A stretch of DNA of 64,000 bases, taken from Shinisaurus crocodilurus (lineage: Eukaryota; Chordata; Lepidosauria; Squamata; Shinisauridae). Shown piece by piece: positions 42,390 to 52,414 of this stretch (position 1 is the stretch's first letter; each line of letters starts with the position of its first letter). The DNA is taken from positions 309,392,492 to 309,456,491 of the forward strand of contig CM037876.1 of assembly GCA_021292165.1 (NCBI GenBank). Reading direction: 5' to 3'. The position numbers and the translations under genes are program-made. Below the pieces are notes generated by a model, which worked only from the letters and a program-made list of their open reading frames with translations, did no database searches and had not been told where the DNA came from.

Positions 42390-42730
42390 AGGGATGTCGG
42401 AGGAATCTGCAACGGATTCAAATGAATTCAGATTTCTATGGATCTGACCTGCACATTCTGCAGTGGACCAACTTTTCCCAAGTTGTGTGGATTCCACGGA
42501 CTTGCAGACTGTTTTTTGTTTGTTTGGGGGGGGGTTTACTTTTGGAGGCAGATTTGCGCAACTGCGCACTTGCGCAATTGTGTATTAGCGCCAATGCACG
42601 TTTTAGCGCTAATGCGCGTTCGCAAACAGGAATGAAATTCTCATTACATCCCTCAAAAATAATCTGATTCTGTCAATGAGTGAATGATGGAATGAAAGAC
42701 ACCTGACAATCCATGAAACACGGGCAGGCA
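42390..42730. repeat. Dispersed repeat, copy 2 (partner of 12080-12470)
   Basis: Opposite orientation to the copy at 12.1 kb; shares GAATCTGCAA, GTGGATTCCACGG and GAGTGAATGATGGAATG. The interior has alternating purine/pyrimidine-rich words (GCGCAACTGCGCACTTGCGC). Confidence 0.55.
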
Positions 42731-43232
42731 GCACAGGATTAACAAAATCCACACGCCCCTCGCTGCCGTTATATACCATCCAGATTTAAAGTGAATCAAA
42801 GGGGAGGGTGTTTTGGAGATTAGGGGCTCCTCTCTGGCCCAGATATATTGATCCAAGCCAGAGAAAGGTTGGGAGGGCGGTGTCTTAAAAGTAGCTATTG
42901 CCGGTTCAAATTACTACTTCTCACCCAATTTTCTCCTGTGACCAGCGGTGGCTCTCTTCAGGGAGAACCAGGGAGAGAAATGCCTTTGTGTCACCACCTG
43001 CTTCTCGATCCTTTTCTAGAGATGTTGTGGATTCAAACTGGGGCCTTCTGCATGCAAAAGCAGGGGCCCTTCCACAGAGCTATGCCCACTCCCACCACCA
43101 ATGGGATGCCATCCCCGCTCTTTTCAGTGGACGTAATTGAGTTTGATCTGATTTGTAACGAAATCATCCCACTTCCCACCACACACACACACACACACAC
43201 TTGTAGCACTGTTTCAAATGGTTTCTCTAGCA
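42731..43232. other. Unassigned sequence
   Basis: Includes a short (CA)n run at 43183-43200 and nothing else recognised. Confidence 0.35.
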
Positions 43233-43369
43233 CAGTGTTCTCCAACCTCGGGGGGCCCAGATGTTTTTGCCCTACAACTCCCAGCATGCCCCAGCCAGCA
43301 TAGCTGGCTGGGGCATGCTGGGAGTTGTAGGCCAAAAACATCTGGCCCCCCCAAGGTTGGAGAACACTG
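43233..43369. mobile_element. Palindromic hAT MITE P1
   Basis: 137 bp, CAGTGTTCTCCAACCTCGGG ... GGAGAACACTG, with a perfect 8-bp target duplication CTCTAGCA (43225-43232, 43370-43377). Confidence 0.96.
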
Positions 43370-43394
43370 CTCTAGCACACTGAATGCACACCAG

Positions 43395-43465
43395 TATTTC
43401 ATAGAGTTGTTGGAAGGAGCCTACAAGACTATCAAGTCCAACCCCCTGCTCAATGCAGGAAAACT
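43395..43465 (-). mobile_element. CR1-type 3' tail fragment
   Basis: Minus strand CCTGCATTGAGCAGGGGGTT ... CCAACAACTCTATGAAA. Could belong to CR1 or to the 5S/CR1 SINE. Confidence 0.75.
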
Positions 43466-43489
43466 ACACAATATGCAATTGTATATGTA

Positions 43490-43775
43490 TAGGTGAAAAT
43501 TTAGTAATAATAATTTAAATATACAATACATCTCACCATAGCTGAGAAGGCTCTGACTGACTGGGTGACCTGCGGCTTGCTTCGTCTGTTGTCCAGCTGC
43601 TAAGTGTGGATGGGCAACTTCAAGGCCCCTGTTGATCTCCTCTTTATGGATCTTTGACCTTAAATCGGACGTGGACTGGGGGCAACCCGTCAAATGGAGG
43701 ACAGGACAGTCCTTCCGCTAGCTCTCCAAAACAGAGGACTGTTCTCTGTAAAGTAGGACACCTGTCCACCCTAGC
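43490..43775. repeat. Dispersed repeat G, copy 2
   Basis: GGTGACCTGCGGCTTGC, GGAGGACAGGACAGTCC, CAGAGGACTGTTCTCTG and AGGACACCTGTCCACCCT in the order of 18250-18515. Confidence 0.5.
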
Positions 43776-43839
43776 TCCCAATGATTTGTTCGCCTTTCCC
43801 TTCTGATCCCCAGCACTAGAGTAAAGGAGAAGGACCTTC

Positions 43840-43905
43840 TCATAGGTCAGCAAGGTACGTCAGCAAGGATGGCTTCTCATAGGTCAGCAAGGATGGCTCA
43901 GTCCG
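43840..43905 (+). repeat. Short tandem duplication
   Basis: CTTCTCATAGGTCAGCAAGG occurs twice (from about 43836 and 43870) with an extra GTCAGCAAGGATGGC in between. Confidence 0.7.
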
Positions 43906-44496
43906 GATGACGAGGAGTAAGAATCCCACGCAGCCAGAATGATCATTTGGGAGGGTAGCAAGTTAGGGTCCCTGCAACCGTGGGTCAGCCCTAAATGGTA
44001 CATCTGGCTACCCTGGAGCATCCAAAAGAATCAGAAAGGGGAAATAAGGCATTCTTCTTTTGGAAATATGGCTTTTTCCTTCCATGAACAGAAGAACAGG
44101 GGAGCGGGTTACTTTGGCTGGGTCGAGGAGGGCACACGGAGTACCTTGGCGACGTGTGCACATGTCAAACAAGCAAAATGCAGCCAAGGGTTTCCTTTTA
44201 AAAAAAAATACCAGCACAGCTCCAGAAAACACCGCAGCTGGGAAGAAGCAAAAAGAGAGCAACAGCTTTCGCAGGGTAGCGAATCAAAGATTCTACGAAA
44301 CTGTTTGCCAAACAGATGCCGTTGGGTTGGCACCGTTTCTTCCCTGGCAGGGAGTGGAGGGCCCAGGGAGCTGAACGGTTCCGAGACGGAAGAGCATCCA
44401 GAGGCTGTTTGTCCATAAACACAGCTGGGCGCTTTGGTAAGCAACCTGCCTTCCGCCTGTGTTGGACACATTCCTTTCACTCAGCCATCCTGCAAC
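43906..44496. other. Unassigned sequence
   Basis: Overlapping frames of 80-160 codons on both strands with no recognisable domain. Confidence 0.35.
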
Positions 44497-44536
44497 GAGG
44501 AGGAGGAGGAGGAGGAGGAGGAGGAGGAGGAGGAGG
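44497..44536. repeat. (GAG)n microsatellite
   Basis: About 13 units of GAG. Confidence 0.96.
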
Positions 44537-45780
44537 ATGTGGGGAAGCAGGCATCTAATGCCGCCATCGCTTCAGCCCATGCGCCTGAGAAATAATTAAA
44601 CAGTTTTTCTTAACCTTTCGACCGCCTCCATTTATACTCCCCATCCATTATGCGTCTACCTTCTCAAATAGCAGAATCCTGAAACCAAGCCACACGGGGG
44701 TCAAGAGGTTTATTGTTTAATGGAGATGAAACATTTTGTAAATTGTACAAAGTCACAATGTTTAGAGTAGAGGCTTCTGGTGGGCTGTCTCTCTCTCTCT
44801 CTCTCTCTCCCCCCGTTGAACAAACAGGGAGACCTAACATATGTTCTCCCTCCATCGCAGGAAATTTGGGATAAGTGTAGAGCTGGCATAGACATGTTAC
44901 CAAATCCTTCTTATAAACCAAATGACATCTGCATTCAAATAAAAACATTCCTTCCCTCCAAATACCAGGAAATGCTAAAAGTATCACTATTCTTCTAAGG
45001 TCATGCTGAAATGAATTTTTTGGCGCCCACAACACAAAGCGAGTTCACCAAAGGGCAAGAGTTTCTTTCTCTTCTTTCTCTCTTCCTCCCCCATCCCAGC
45101 TTTTTTTTTTTCCTTTCCTTTTTTTTTTTGGTACAAACTCAACACATTTGCTCAGGCAAATCTCAAGAGCCCCCCTTCTGGGTCAGAGATGTGTTTGTGT
45201 GTGCGCGCCAGCGCCTGTGTGTGTGTGTCGAATGTTGCAAGCATTTAATCTTCTTCATATGAATCCGTATAAATATTTGGGGAGAACGGGCTTACATTAA
45301 CAAATACGCCAGCCATCCTTTGTTTTTTCTAGCGCTCTCCCTTTCCAGGGAAGAGAAGGGCTTGCTATAAAGCAAAGCAAATATCCTCCGAGCATGCCAT
45401 GCCAAAATAATCAAGGGGATAAATAGCCGGGGATTTACGGAATATGAATATTCTTCAGTAAATAAACGGAGGAAGGAACAATGACTGAGGGGGGGATCGT
45501 CTTCTAACGTGACATTGCGGGAGGGTGAAGTATAGCTAAATATAACACGTGCATCGGATTGCAGGCTGGAAGGTGGTATGCTCCAATGGTTAGGGTGTTG
45601 GATGTGTGGGACCAGGGATACCTGAGTGCCAATCCAAAGTCAAGTTAATGTTGGTGCCTGGCTTTGGAGGCCCCTTGGGGGAAACACCCTCAGTAGTCCA
45701 CGCTCCTCCTCACCACTGCCTGCTTACTTGCTCTGTCTCTCTAGCCAGCAGTTGGGAATGGATTGGGCTCAGATGGAGGG
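44537..45780. other. Single-copy AT-rich sequence, possible regulatory candidate
   Basis: A (CT)n run at 44790-44810, poly-T runs near 45100-45130 and a short GTGTGTGT run at 45220. 45260-45480 is balanced and rich in AATATT, TAAATAT and CAAAGCAAATA words, without repeat similarity in the window. No coding support. Confidence 0.35.
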
Positions 45781-45789
45781 AGCAAGGTG

Positions 45790-46255
45790 AGCGAGCGGCC
45801 TTCCCAATACATCAGCTTGCCCACACCCTGAGGTCATCAGCAGAGGCGCTTGTTTCTTACCCGCTGCTAAGGGCGTTTATTGCTGGTGAGTACAAGGGAG
45901 AGAGCCTTCTCAGTGGTGGCCCCACAGATCTGGAATCAACTTCTGTTGCGGGTTCACCGGGGGGCCCTCCTTCGCACGTCTTCAGGAAAGCTCTGAACCC
46001 CCCCCCCACACACACACCTGTTTTTGCTGCCCTTCCCATAAATCTGGGCTGTTGGATTTTTAATTGGCAGGCTTTGTTCTTCTTGATTGTAATCGGTAAT
46101 CTCCGTTTCTATGGATTTTATTGGATACGTTTGTATGGATTTTATTGGATATGTTCTTTTTTTTTTTAATGGTATCCACGTTGTGTGTGTGGTTTTTATA
46201 TCTGGTATGCCGCCTTGAAAGGATTCCACTCTTAAAGGCAGCCTAGAAATAATCT
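45790..46255 (+). pseudogene. L2-like LINE C-terminus and 3' UTR
   Basis: Plus-strand remnant reads AHTLRSSAEALVSYP and ESLLSGGPTDLEST, corresponding to the RTLRSS...RAFSVVAP block, then a 3' UTR with two copies of TATGGATTTTATTGGATA (46110-46152) and an end TGCCGCCTTGAAAGGATTCC. Confidence 0.75.
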
Positions 46256-46585
46256 GGGGGGGGGGGGAGGAGCCCCGCCCCCTATGCCCCCCTGCTCTCT
46301 TCGCGGCCGCCCCCTGGATGCTCTTGTTCTGCCTTCTCACCACCATCTGCCGCCATCACCACCACTTGCTCGCTTACCCACTTTCTTGGGTGGGGGGGGG
46401 ACCGGGCGGGCAGCCAGCAGTGATGGTGCTGGAAGCAGCCTTCTGGCCAGAGGGCCCCTCCCTTCGACCGCTCGAAAGGAGAAGGCAGGTGAGCAGTCAT
46501 GGGCCGACACTCTCTCGCTTGAGGGGAGAGTTTGAGGTTCAAAATGGGAGACAAGAGAATCGGGCCATCATGCTTGGATATAGAC

Positions 46586-46722
46586 CAGTGTTCTCCAACT
46601 TTGGGTCCCCCAGATGTCTTTGGCCTACAACACCCAGCATGCCCCAGCCAGCTACGCTGGCTGGGGCATGCTGGGAGTTGTAGGCCAAAGACATCTGGGG
46701 GACCCAAAGTTGGAGAACACTG
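46586..46722. mobile_element. Palindromic hAT MITE P1
   Basis: 137 bp, CAGTGTTCTCCAACTTTGGG ... GGAGAACACTG. Target duplication ATATAGAC/ATATAGGC, 7 of 8. The paired arm change (CTTTGGG and CCCAAAG) is present on both sides. Confidence 0.95.
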
Positions 46723-46867
46723 ATATAGGCACAAGCCAGCAGAACCCTCACAAAGGCCAACATGGAATGCCATTTGGTTGCCCATGACCAGAAAAAGAAC
46801 ATTTTAGCACTTTTTTCTAGTCTACCCAAGGGTTGTTTTTTTTTTTTTTAACCCAAGTAACAATGTA

Positions 46868-47131
46868 CAGTCATGCCTTGGATTGAGAGCATAATTCGTT
46901 CCGGAAACGTGCTTGTAATCCAAAACACTCTTATATCAAAACGAAATCCCCCCCCCAAAAAAAAATTTGTATAGAGATTTTTAATTTAAGCCGTACTACA
47001 GTACTTGTCTTGCAAGACGTCGCTTGTATATCACGTCATAATAATAATAATAATAATAATAAATATTTAAAAATTTGCTTGTCTTGCAAAACGCTCTCAA
47101 ACCAAGTGACTTGCCATCCAAGGTATTACTG
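46868..47131 (+). mobile_element. Tc1/mariner (Tigger-like) MITE, copy 2
   Basis: 264 bp, CAGTCATGCCTTGGATTG ... CATCCAAGGTATTACTG, flanked by TA (46866-46867, 47132-47133). Contains an expanded (TAA)n run at 47036-47060. Confidence 0.93.
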
Positions 47132-47133
47132 TA

Positions 47134-47570
47134 CTATCTTCCCTGACTCCAGCTCACTTGTGAATATGTGAATCACCACAGGTCCCAATCCAAACTATTA
47201 AAGTTGAGCTGAATCGAATCTATTTTTGGTGAAGGTTTTTGGAAGTGTCAGAAAACCCGTCGCACGGCTGATTTTTTTCTCTCCCCCCCCCCACCCCCAG
47301 CATTGCTTGAGGAAATGATGTCCCTCCTTTGCCGTGTTCTCACTCTCAGCTGACTTCCTGGAGCTTCCCTCAGAGATGCCATTCATGTGGTCAGACCTTA
47401 TTGGCTACACAATGACACGCAATGACATCCTTCTTGCACCGCTTGATCCCTGATTGGCTGGGATAACTCATGTATAACTAATCCAGGAAGCAGGAAGAAG
47501 CACCAGTTGGGGGAAATGGTATTTAGGAAGCAGTCATAGCAGCTAGAAGAAACACTGGCAGGAATAGATG
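47134..47570. other. Unassigned sequence
   Basis: No recognised feature apart from a C-run at 47283. Confidence 0.35.
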
Positions 47571-47575
47571 ATAGA

Positions 47576-47965
47576 TGATATAGATATAGATATAGATATA
47601 GGAAATTCTAAAGAAGATTGTGTAGACTCTAGCGATGGGTCCGTAAGTGTGGGTTGGATGGGCTGGGTTGGAAGACGCCTGTGCGTGAAACTGTTTTATG
47701 TGGGGAGATCGGTGCACAACGAATCACCACACAACTTGACAAAGTACGGCAGAGATCCAATGGCACGGTTACCCTGACGATTGGAAAACCATTCTCTGCT
47801 GCAGCCTTCATCCGCCTTCACAGCCGTTGTCTTCCGCCTGTTCTGCCGTTGAGGACTTTTTTGTTTTGGATCGTTCTTTGTCTGGTTCCTCTCCCCGGAC
47901 CTTACCAATCTTACTCGGTCACGAGTGATCGCCTGATGATGATAGATATAGATAGATATAGATGT
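47576..47965. mobile_element. Composite element with RTE 3'-end sequence at both edges
   Basis: 47602-47650 is the RTE 3' region in minus orientation (GGAAATTCTAAAGAAGATTG to GGTCCGTAAGTG). 47905-47942 is the extreme RTE 3' end in plus orientation (CTTACTCGGTCACGAGTGAT then CGCCTGATGATGA). Between them are 250 bp not found in the RTE copies. GATATA microsatellite sits at both outer edges (47576-47601, 47942-47963). Confidence 0.75.
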
Positions 47966-48988
47966 ATTTGCACAATCTAAGAGCTTCTTGGGAATTATTT
48001 CGACCCCACCAAAATTGCAATTTTCACCTGAGACTAGAAAATGGAGAACATTTGTGATATTATTTACAAGAATAAATCCCATGAAAATCAGTCGGCATCA
48101 GCTACCCTGACTGCCCCCTCAACACCTCCACCCACGCACAGCAATTATTGTTTTGGTAGGGTAAGGTAGGGTTAACTTTGCTTGCTTGAACAGCCCAGCC
48201 TGTGTGTTGGGAAAGCTGTAACGAGGGGTTGGAATTAGCTAAGCTGTCCGTGAGGACCACCCAAGAGGCCCTAAATATGGGGTTTCTTTTAAGTGGGGTT
48301 AGGATCAAAGAATAAAAAGAGATTAGAGCCAATAAGGAGCTGAAGGGGGAACATCTGGTCCTTTTCAAAAATCACCAGTGGAAAGGTGAAGCTGCTTCTG
48401 GAGAAGGGAGCTGCGGCGGCAAAGGCTCTTCTCTCTCTCCCTACATCTACCGAGCAATACCAAGGGACGGGTCAGGCACGCTGTTTCCACAGGAATGTTT
48501 CTGGATGGCCTGAGGAAATGGGTCTCCTTGTTTGTTTGTAACTAACGAAAAGAAAACGGACTGCCTCGCATGGGTTGGAGAGGAGTAGCCCTTCGTTTGA
48601 TACAGAGCAGCCTTCGAGCAAACCTACACAGCTGTCAGAGTCCGACGCACTGTGTGTCCCCACATCTGAGCGAAGCCAGGGCCGCTGGCACCCCTGGGCA
48701 TGGCCCCCCGCCAAGTACACCCCTGTAGCCCCTCGAGAGAGAGGAGTCTGCCCGCTCCATTCCCCAGCGGGAGGGCTGCCCCGGAGCAAAGGGGGGGGAG
48801 AAGGTAAGCTTTATAACGCTGTCCCTTGGCTCGGGGTTTACTCGAAGCACTGTTTTCAACTGCTCACGGATCTGGCTTCCTTCCCACCGTAGGGCCTGCA
48901 AAGCGATGGGCTGCCTAGGGAAGCCTGCCCCTAGTGACTGAAGACGTCACTGCAGGCTTCGAGCACATGGACGCATTAAAACTAATGA
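47966..48988. other. Unassigned sequence
   Basis: Overlapping frames of about 100 codons without domains; no repeats recognised. Confidence 0.35.
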
Positions 48989-49445
48989 AGGGTGCAATCC
49001 TATGGAGACGAGAGCGAGCTCCCGAACTTGGAGGCTCACGCTGACCCAATGCAGAGCGGGGGAGGTGATCTTCGCCTCCCTGCTCCTCCTGCCGTCCCGC
49101 GTTTTCGCTAGACGGCTGTTTTCGGCCGTGTAGCGGTGGCTTCTCAGAGGCAGAAGGAAGGGGGCTGGAGTGGTTCCAGGACACCTCATATTCTGGCCAC
49201 TCCAGTCTCTGCCTCGCCCGCAAAACACCCCCTTCCCCCCCTCTCTCAGGACACTTACCTGACCGCGGAGGGCGTCCGGCACAGCCCTTTCCACGCTGGC
49301 TGCGAGGGGGCAGGGGAGGGGATCAGAGCTGCGATTCCCAGCGACGAGGTCAGAGCGTTGTCCCCGGACCCCGACCTCGGAGCTGGGACTCCGAACTATC
49401 CCATGGCCCCTCGGTCAATGTCTAGGGGGCACAGGATTGTTCCCT
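48989..49445. mobile_element. Probable DNA transposon with GGGTGCAATCCTATG-type ends
   Basis: Left end GGGTGCAATCCTATGGAGAC, right end GGCACAGGATTGTTCCC, imperfect inverted termini. Imperfect pairs inside (ACTCCAG/CTGGAGT around 49170-49205). Flanks give no clear duplication. GC-rich interior. Confidence 0.5.
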
Positions 49446-49597
49446 AACATGTTTTAAAAACAAAATAAGTCCAAGGTGCACACTTCTCAGGGGTGGGGTG
49501 GGGCCTAACTAACAATGCATGCCAGATTTTCGGTGTCTAGGTTTCATGGTCCTAGTGCTATGGCACTGATGGACGGACAGACAGACACACGCACACT

Positions 49598-49616
49598 CAC
49601 ACACACACACACACAC
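49598..49616. repeat. (CA)n microsatellite
   Basis: Short CA run preceded by GACAGACAGACA. Confidence 0.9.
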
Positions 49617-49906
49617 CCTCCTTTATTACTATACATATAGAAACATGGACCCTCTGATAAGCTTCTAATGCAGACAGTTTCAGCTGTAAATCAAGATGGC
49701 TTGGCACGAAAGAGTTAAAATATAGGGGAATGCAGCTCCCAGGAGAACATGCCATCTTTTTCAAAAGCAGATGTCAGGGAGGAAGTCACCCAAGGTTAGC
49801 TGAGTTGTCCCTTTCAGATGAATACCAAGCCCACGCCATATATTTTTTTAATCCCAAGCTGGCTGGAGATATAGGTGTCCCTGATTAGCATCTTTTTATA
49901 TTATCA

Positions 49907-50033
49907 CAGCCTACCCTGGCACATCTGGTGTCCTCCAGATGTGTTGGACTGCAATTCCCATTCTTCTTGCTGTCTCGGAATGACGGGAGTTGCAGTCCAA
50001 CACATCTGGAGACTGCCAGGTTGGGAAAGTTTG
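49907..50033. mobile_element. Palindromic hAT MITE, family P2
   Basis: 127 bp, CAGCCTACCCTGGCAC ... GCCAGGTTGGGAAAGTTTG around GCAATTCCCAT/GACGGGAGTTGC. Left target duplication TATTATCA (49899-49906). The right partner TATTATTA (50289-50296) lies beyond a mariner-type MITE that inserted into it. Confidence 0.88.
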
Positions 50034-50035
50034 TA

Positions 50036-50288
50036 CAGGCAGTCCCCGAGTTAAGAACGTCCCGACTTACAGACAACCCATACTTAAGAACGGACTTCTG
50101 GGTTCCCCGGCGCTACGTCGTTCACATAGAGTACATAGCGTAGTATACTACGCAATTTGTGTAACTTACGCAGTTTTCGTAAATGCCGATTTTAACGTAT
50201 AGAACGCTATGCCGTTCTGACTTACATACGAATTCAACTTAAAGACATTCTTAAGAACGGAACTTGTTTGTAACCTGGGGACTGCCTG
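50036..50288 (+). mobile_element. Tc1/mariner (Tigger-like) MITE, second family
   Basis: 253 bp, CAGGCAGTCCCCGAGTTA ... TAACCTGGGGACTGCCTG, flanked by TA (50034-50035, 50289-50290). Interior contains short dyads around TAGTATACTA. Confidence 0.92.
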
Positions 50289-50329
50289 TATTATTATAAT
50301 GACACGTCTGCAGTAATCCATGCCTTGCA

Positions 50330-50425
50330 GTGCAACCCTAAGCATGTTTACTCAGAAGTCAGTCTCACTGACTCAAATGGGACTTACTCCCTAGTAAGCG
50401 TGGACATCTAGACTGGACTATGACA
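50330..50425. repeat. Dispersed GCATGTTTACTCAGAAG repeat
   Basis: GTGCAACCCTAAGCATG, TTTACTCAGAAGTCAGTC and GGGACTTACTCCCTAGTAAG; related to 30395-30480. Imperfectly self-complementary. Confidence 0.55.
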
Positions 50426-50539
50426 CACACACCCTCGGTGGGGCTGCCTTTGAAAAGTGCTCAGAAATTGTAGTTAGGTGGAAAGCAGCGAGCGGGCAAC
50501 TGAAGCATTAACCAGGGAAAGGAATTGAACTGCCAAGAT

Positions 50540-50825
50540 TGTCCTGCCCTTCTACAAACCTATGGTGCGACCGCATTTAGAATACTGTGTACAGTTCGGG
50601 TCACCGGACCTAAAAAAAAGAGGACATTGTAGAGATGGAAAAAGCCCACGCCATTTTTTTATCCCAAGCTGAATAAAAAAGGGCAACTGAAATGATCAAG
50701 GGGCTGGAGCAACTCCCCTACGAGGAAAGGTTACAGCAGCTGGGATTGTTTAGCTTAGAAAAAGGGCGAGTGAGGGGAGACATGACGGAGGTGTACAAGA
50801 ATAAGTCGGATAATGGCACATAATA
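50540..50825 (+). mobile_element. CR1-type LINE fragment (second subfamily)
   Basis: Broken coding for a VRPHLEYCVQF-like and [24 protein letters not shown] region; words GAATACTGTGTACAGTTCGG and ATCAAGGGGCTGGAGCAACT. A short foreign segment sits at 50640-50668. Confidence 0.8.
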
Positions 50826-50843
50826 AGGACAGGCCTGTGGTTC

Positions 50844-50996
50844 ACGCTGGCTCAGCTTGTCTGAGTGTGGAAAGCTAAGCAGGGTCAGGCCTGGTTCTTA
50901 CTTGGATGGGAGACCCCTCCTCTAGTTTCCTGCATTGAGCAGGGGGTTGGACTCGATGGCCTTGTAGGCTCCTTCCAGCTCTATGATCTATGAATC
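50844..50996 (+). mobile_element. 5S-headed SINE with CR1-type tail, copy 2
   Basis: Best plus-strand copy: GCTGGCTCAGCTTGTCTGAG, then GGAAAGCTAAGCAGGGTC and TACTTGGATGGGAGACC (5S internal promoter words). CTCTAGTTTCCTGCATTGAG follows, then GGTTGGACTCGATGGCC, ending CTATGATCTATGAAT. Confidence 0.9.
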
Positions 50997-51004
50997 CAGA
51001 TTCT

Positions 51005-51165
51005 TTAAGGGTGCAATCCTATGCATGTTGAGACAGAAAAAAAACCCTCCTACAACTCCCAGCATTCCCCAGCCAGCCATATCTCATTCCTTTGTTATGC
51101 TGGCTGGGGAATGCTGGGAGTTGTAGGAGCTTTTTCCATCCGAACGTGCATAGGAGTGCGCCCTA
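51005..51165. mobile_element. Palindromic MITE (CCTACAACTCCCAG core), copy 2
   Basis: GGGTGCAATCCTATGCATG ... GTGCATAGGAGTGCGCCC outer arms, CCTACAACTCCCAGCATTCC and its complement as inner arms, an A+T spacer at the centre. TTAA left and TAAA right of the arms could be a worn TTAA duplication. Confidence 0.75.
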
Positions 51166-51264
51166 AAAGGCAGTGATGACGGTTATGGGAAATGTCTGCT
51201 TCCCAGGCCTCAGGCATTGCCACGGATTTGTTGGTGTGGCCTCCCCAAATGCTGCTTCCTAAGA

Positions 51265-52414
51265 CCGGGCTGCAGTCTGCAGAACCTCAGGCCAGGAGCC
51301 AAACCTGGCCCTCCTGGGGCGTCAATCCAGCCCTCCGGGGTTCTCCAAAAGGCCACGCCGACACCCCCATTCCCCAGGGATGGGGACTCGGACTCGAGGA
51401 CTCGACTCGTGAGTCGGACTGAGTCCCCCCTCTGACTCGAGTCTGACTCGAGTCCCAATATTTTTAATGGGACTCGAGACTCGACTCGGGACTCGAGACC
51501 AAGGACTCGTCAACATCCCTGGGCTGTTGACGAGTCTTCTGGCTGTGCCAGAAGGAGCGCGATCACCGGTGAAGAGCGCATGGAAGCGAGGCGCGCCGCT
51601 GCTCGGCCACTATGGACAGCTACCAGGAGCGCAGCCCCAACGATGTGTTGAGATTTATTTTGATTGATGTGTTGTTGTGGGGGGTTAGGGTTAAGGTCAG
51701 ACATTTTGGGTTTGGCTGCCTCTGCCCGCCTGTCTGGGGTGCCCTGCCTCCTCTGCCTGCCTGGTCTCTTCTTAACCAGTTCCACAGTTGAATTGTCCAA
51801 GACAAAGGCCTCTGCCTGCCTGCTTTGGGGTTCCCTGCCTCCTCTGCCTGCCTGGTTATTTTGGGTTTGTCTGCCTGGTCTGTTCTTGCCAAAATCAGTT
51901 GCAGAGTTTTGAAATAAAAAGGCACACTTGTGCCTAGAATTTATTTAAGCCACACATCTGAAGTAGCCTTATTTTGTTGGGGGGAAAACCCCCCATTGAT
52001 TTTAATAGGGACTCGTGGAGTCAGCTTTGGGAGTGACTCAGGACTCGGGACTCGTGAGTCACCATTTTGGACCAAGGACTTGGACTCGGACTCGAGACTC
52101 GGGTCCAAAGACTCGTGACTCGACTCGTGACTCGAGACCAAGGACTCTTCAACATCCCTGCCATTCCCCCAATCGTTTGGTGGTTTCCCATCTTTGGTGC
52201 AGTTCCCTCCCCCCTCCTTCTAAAAGGTCGAAAGGCTTCTCCGAAGGCTTGGTGATTGGCAGGGAGAGCCTTCAGCTACAATATGCTGGTATTTTGGATA
52301 TTTTGGCCATGCCCCTTTTGCCTCTGGCCCCGCCCACCACTGGAATGCGGCCCCCGAGAGCTTCTCTGAAATGGAATTTGGCCCTCGGGAAGAAAGAGGT
52401 TCAGCACTCCTGCC
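51265..52414. mobile_element. hAT-type element, family E, interrupted by the GACTCG element
   Basis: Left part 51265-51374 (GCAGAACCTCAGGCCAGG, CAATCCAGCCCTCCGGGGTT). Right part 52169-52414 (TTGGTGGTTTCCCATC, ACTGGAATGCGGCCCCCGAG, GGTTCAGCACTCCTG). Order agrees with the 9115 and 32090 copies. Confidence 0.75.
51375..52160 (+). mobile_element. hAT element with GACTCG-rich ends, copy 2
   Basis: 786 bp, CAGGGATGGGGACTCGG ... GGACTCTTCAACATCCCTG, perfect 8-bp target duplication CCATTCCC (51367-51374, 52161-52168). Differs from 19128-19910 by a small number of substitutions and tiny indels (I estimate about 95% or more identity by eye). Different target duplication, hence independent insertion. 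Confidence 0.96.

Noticed and set aside
19128..52160. Segmental duplication explaining the two GACTCG copies
   Set aside because: Similarity stops exactly at the element ends and the 8-bp duplications differ.
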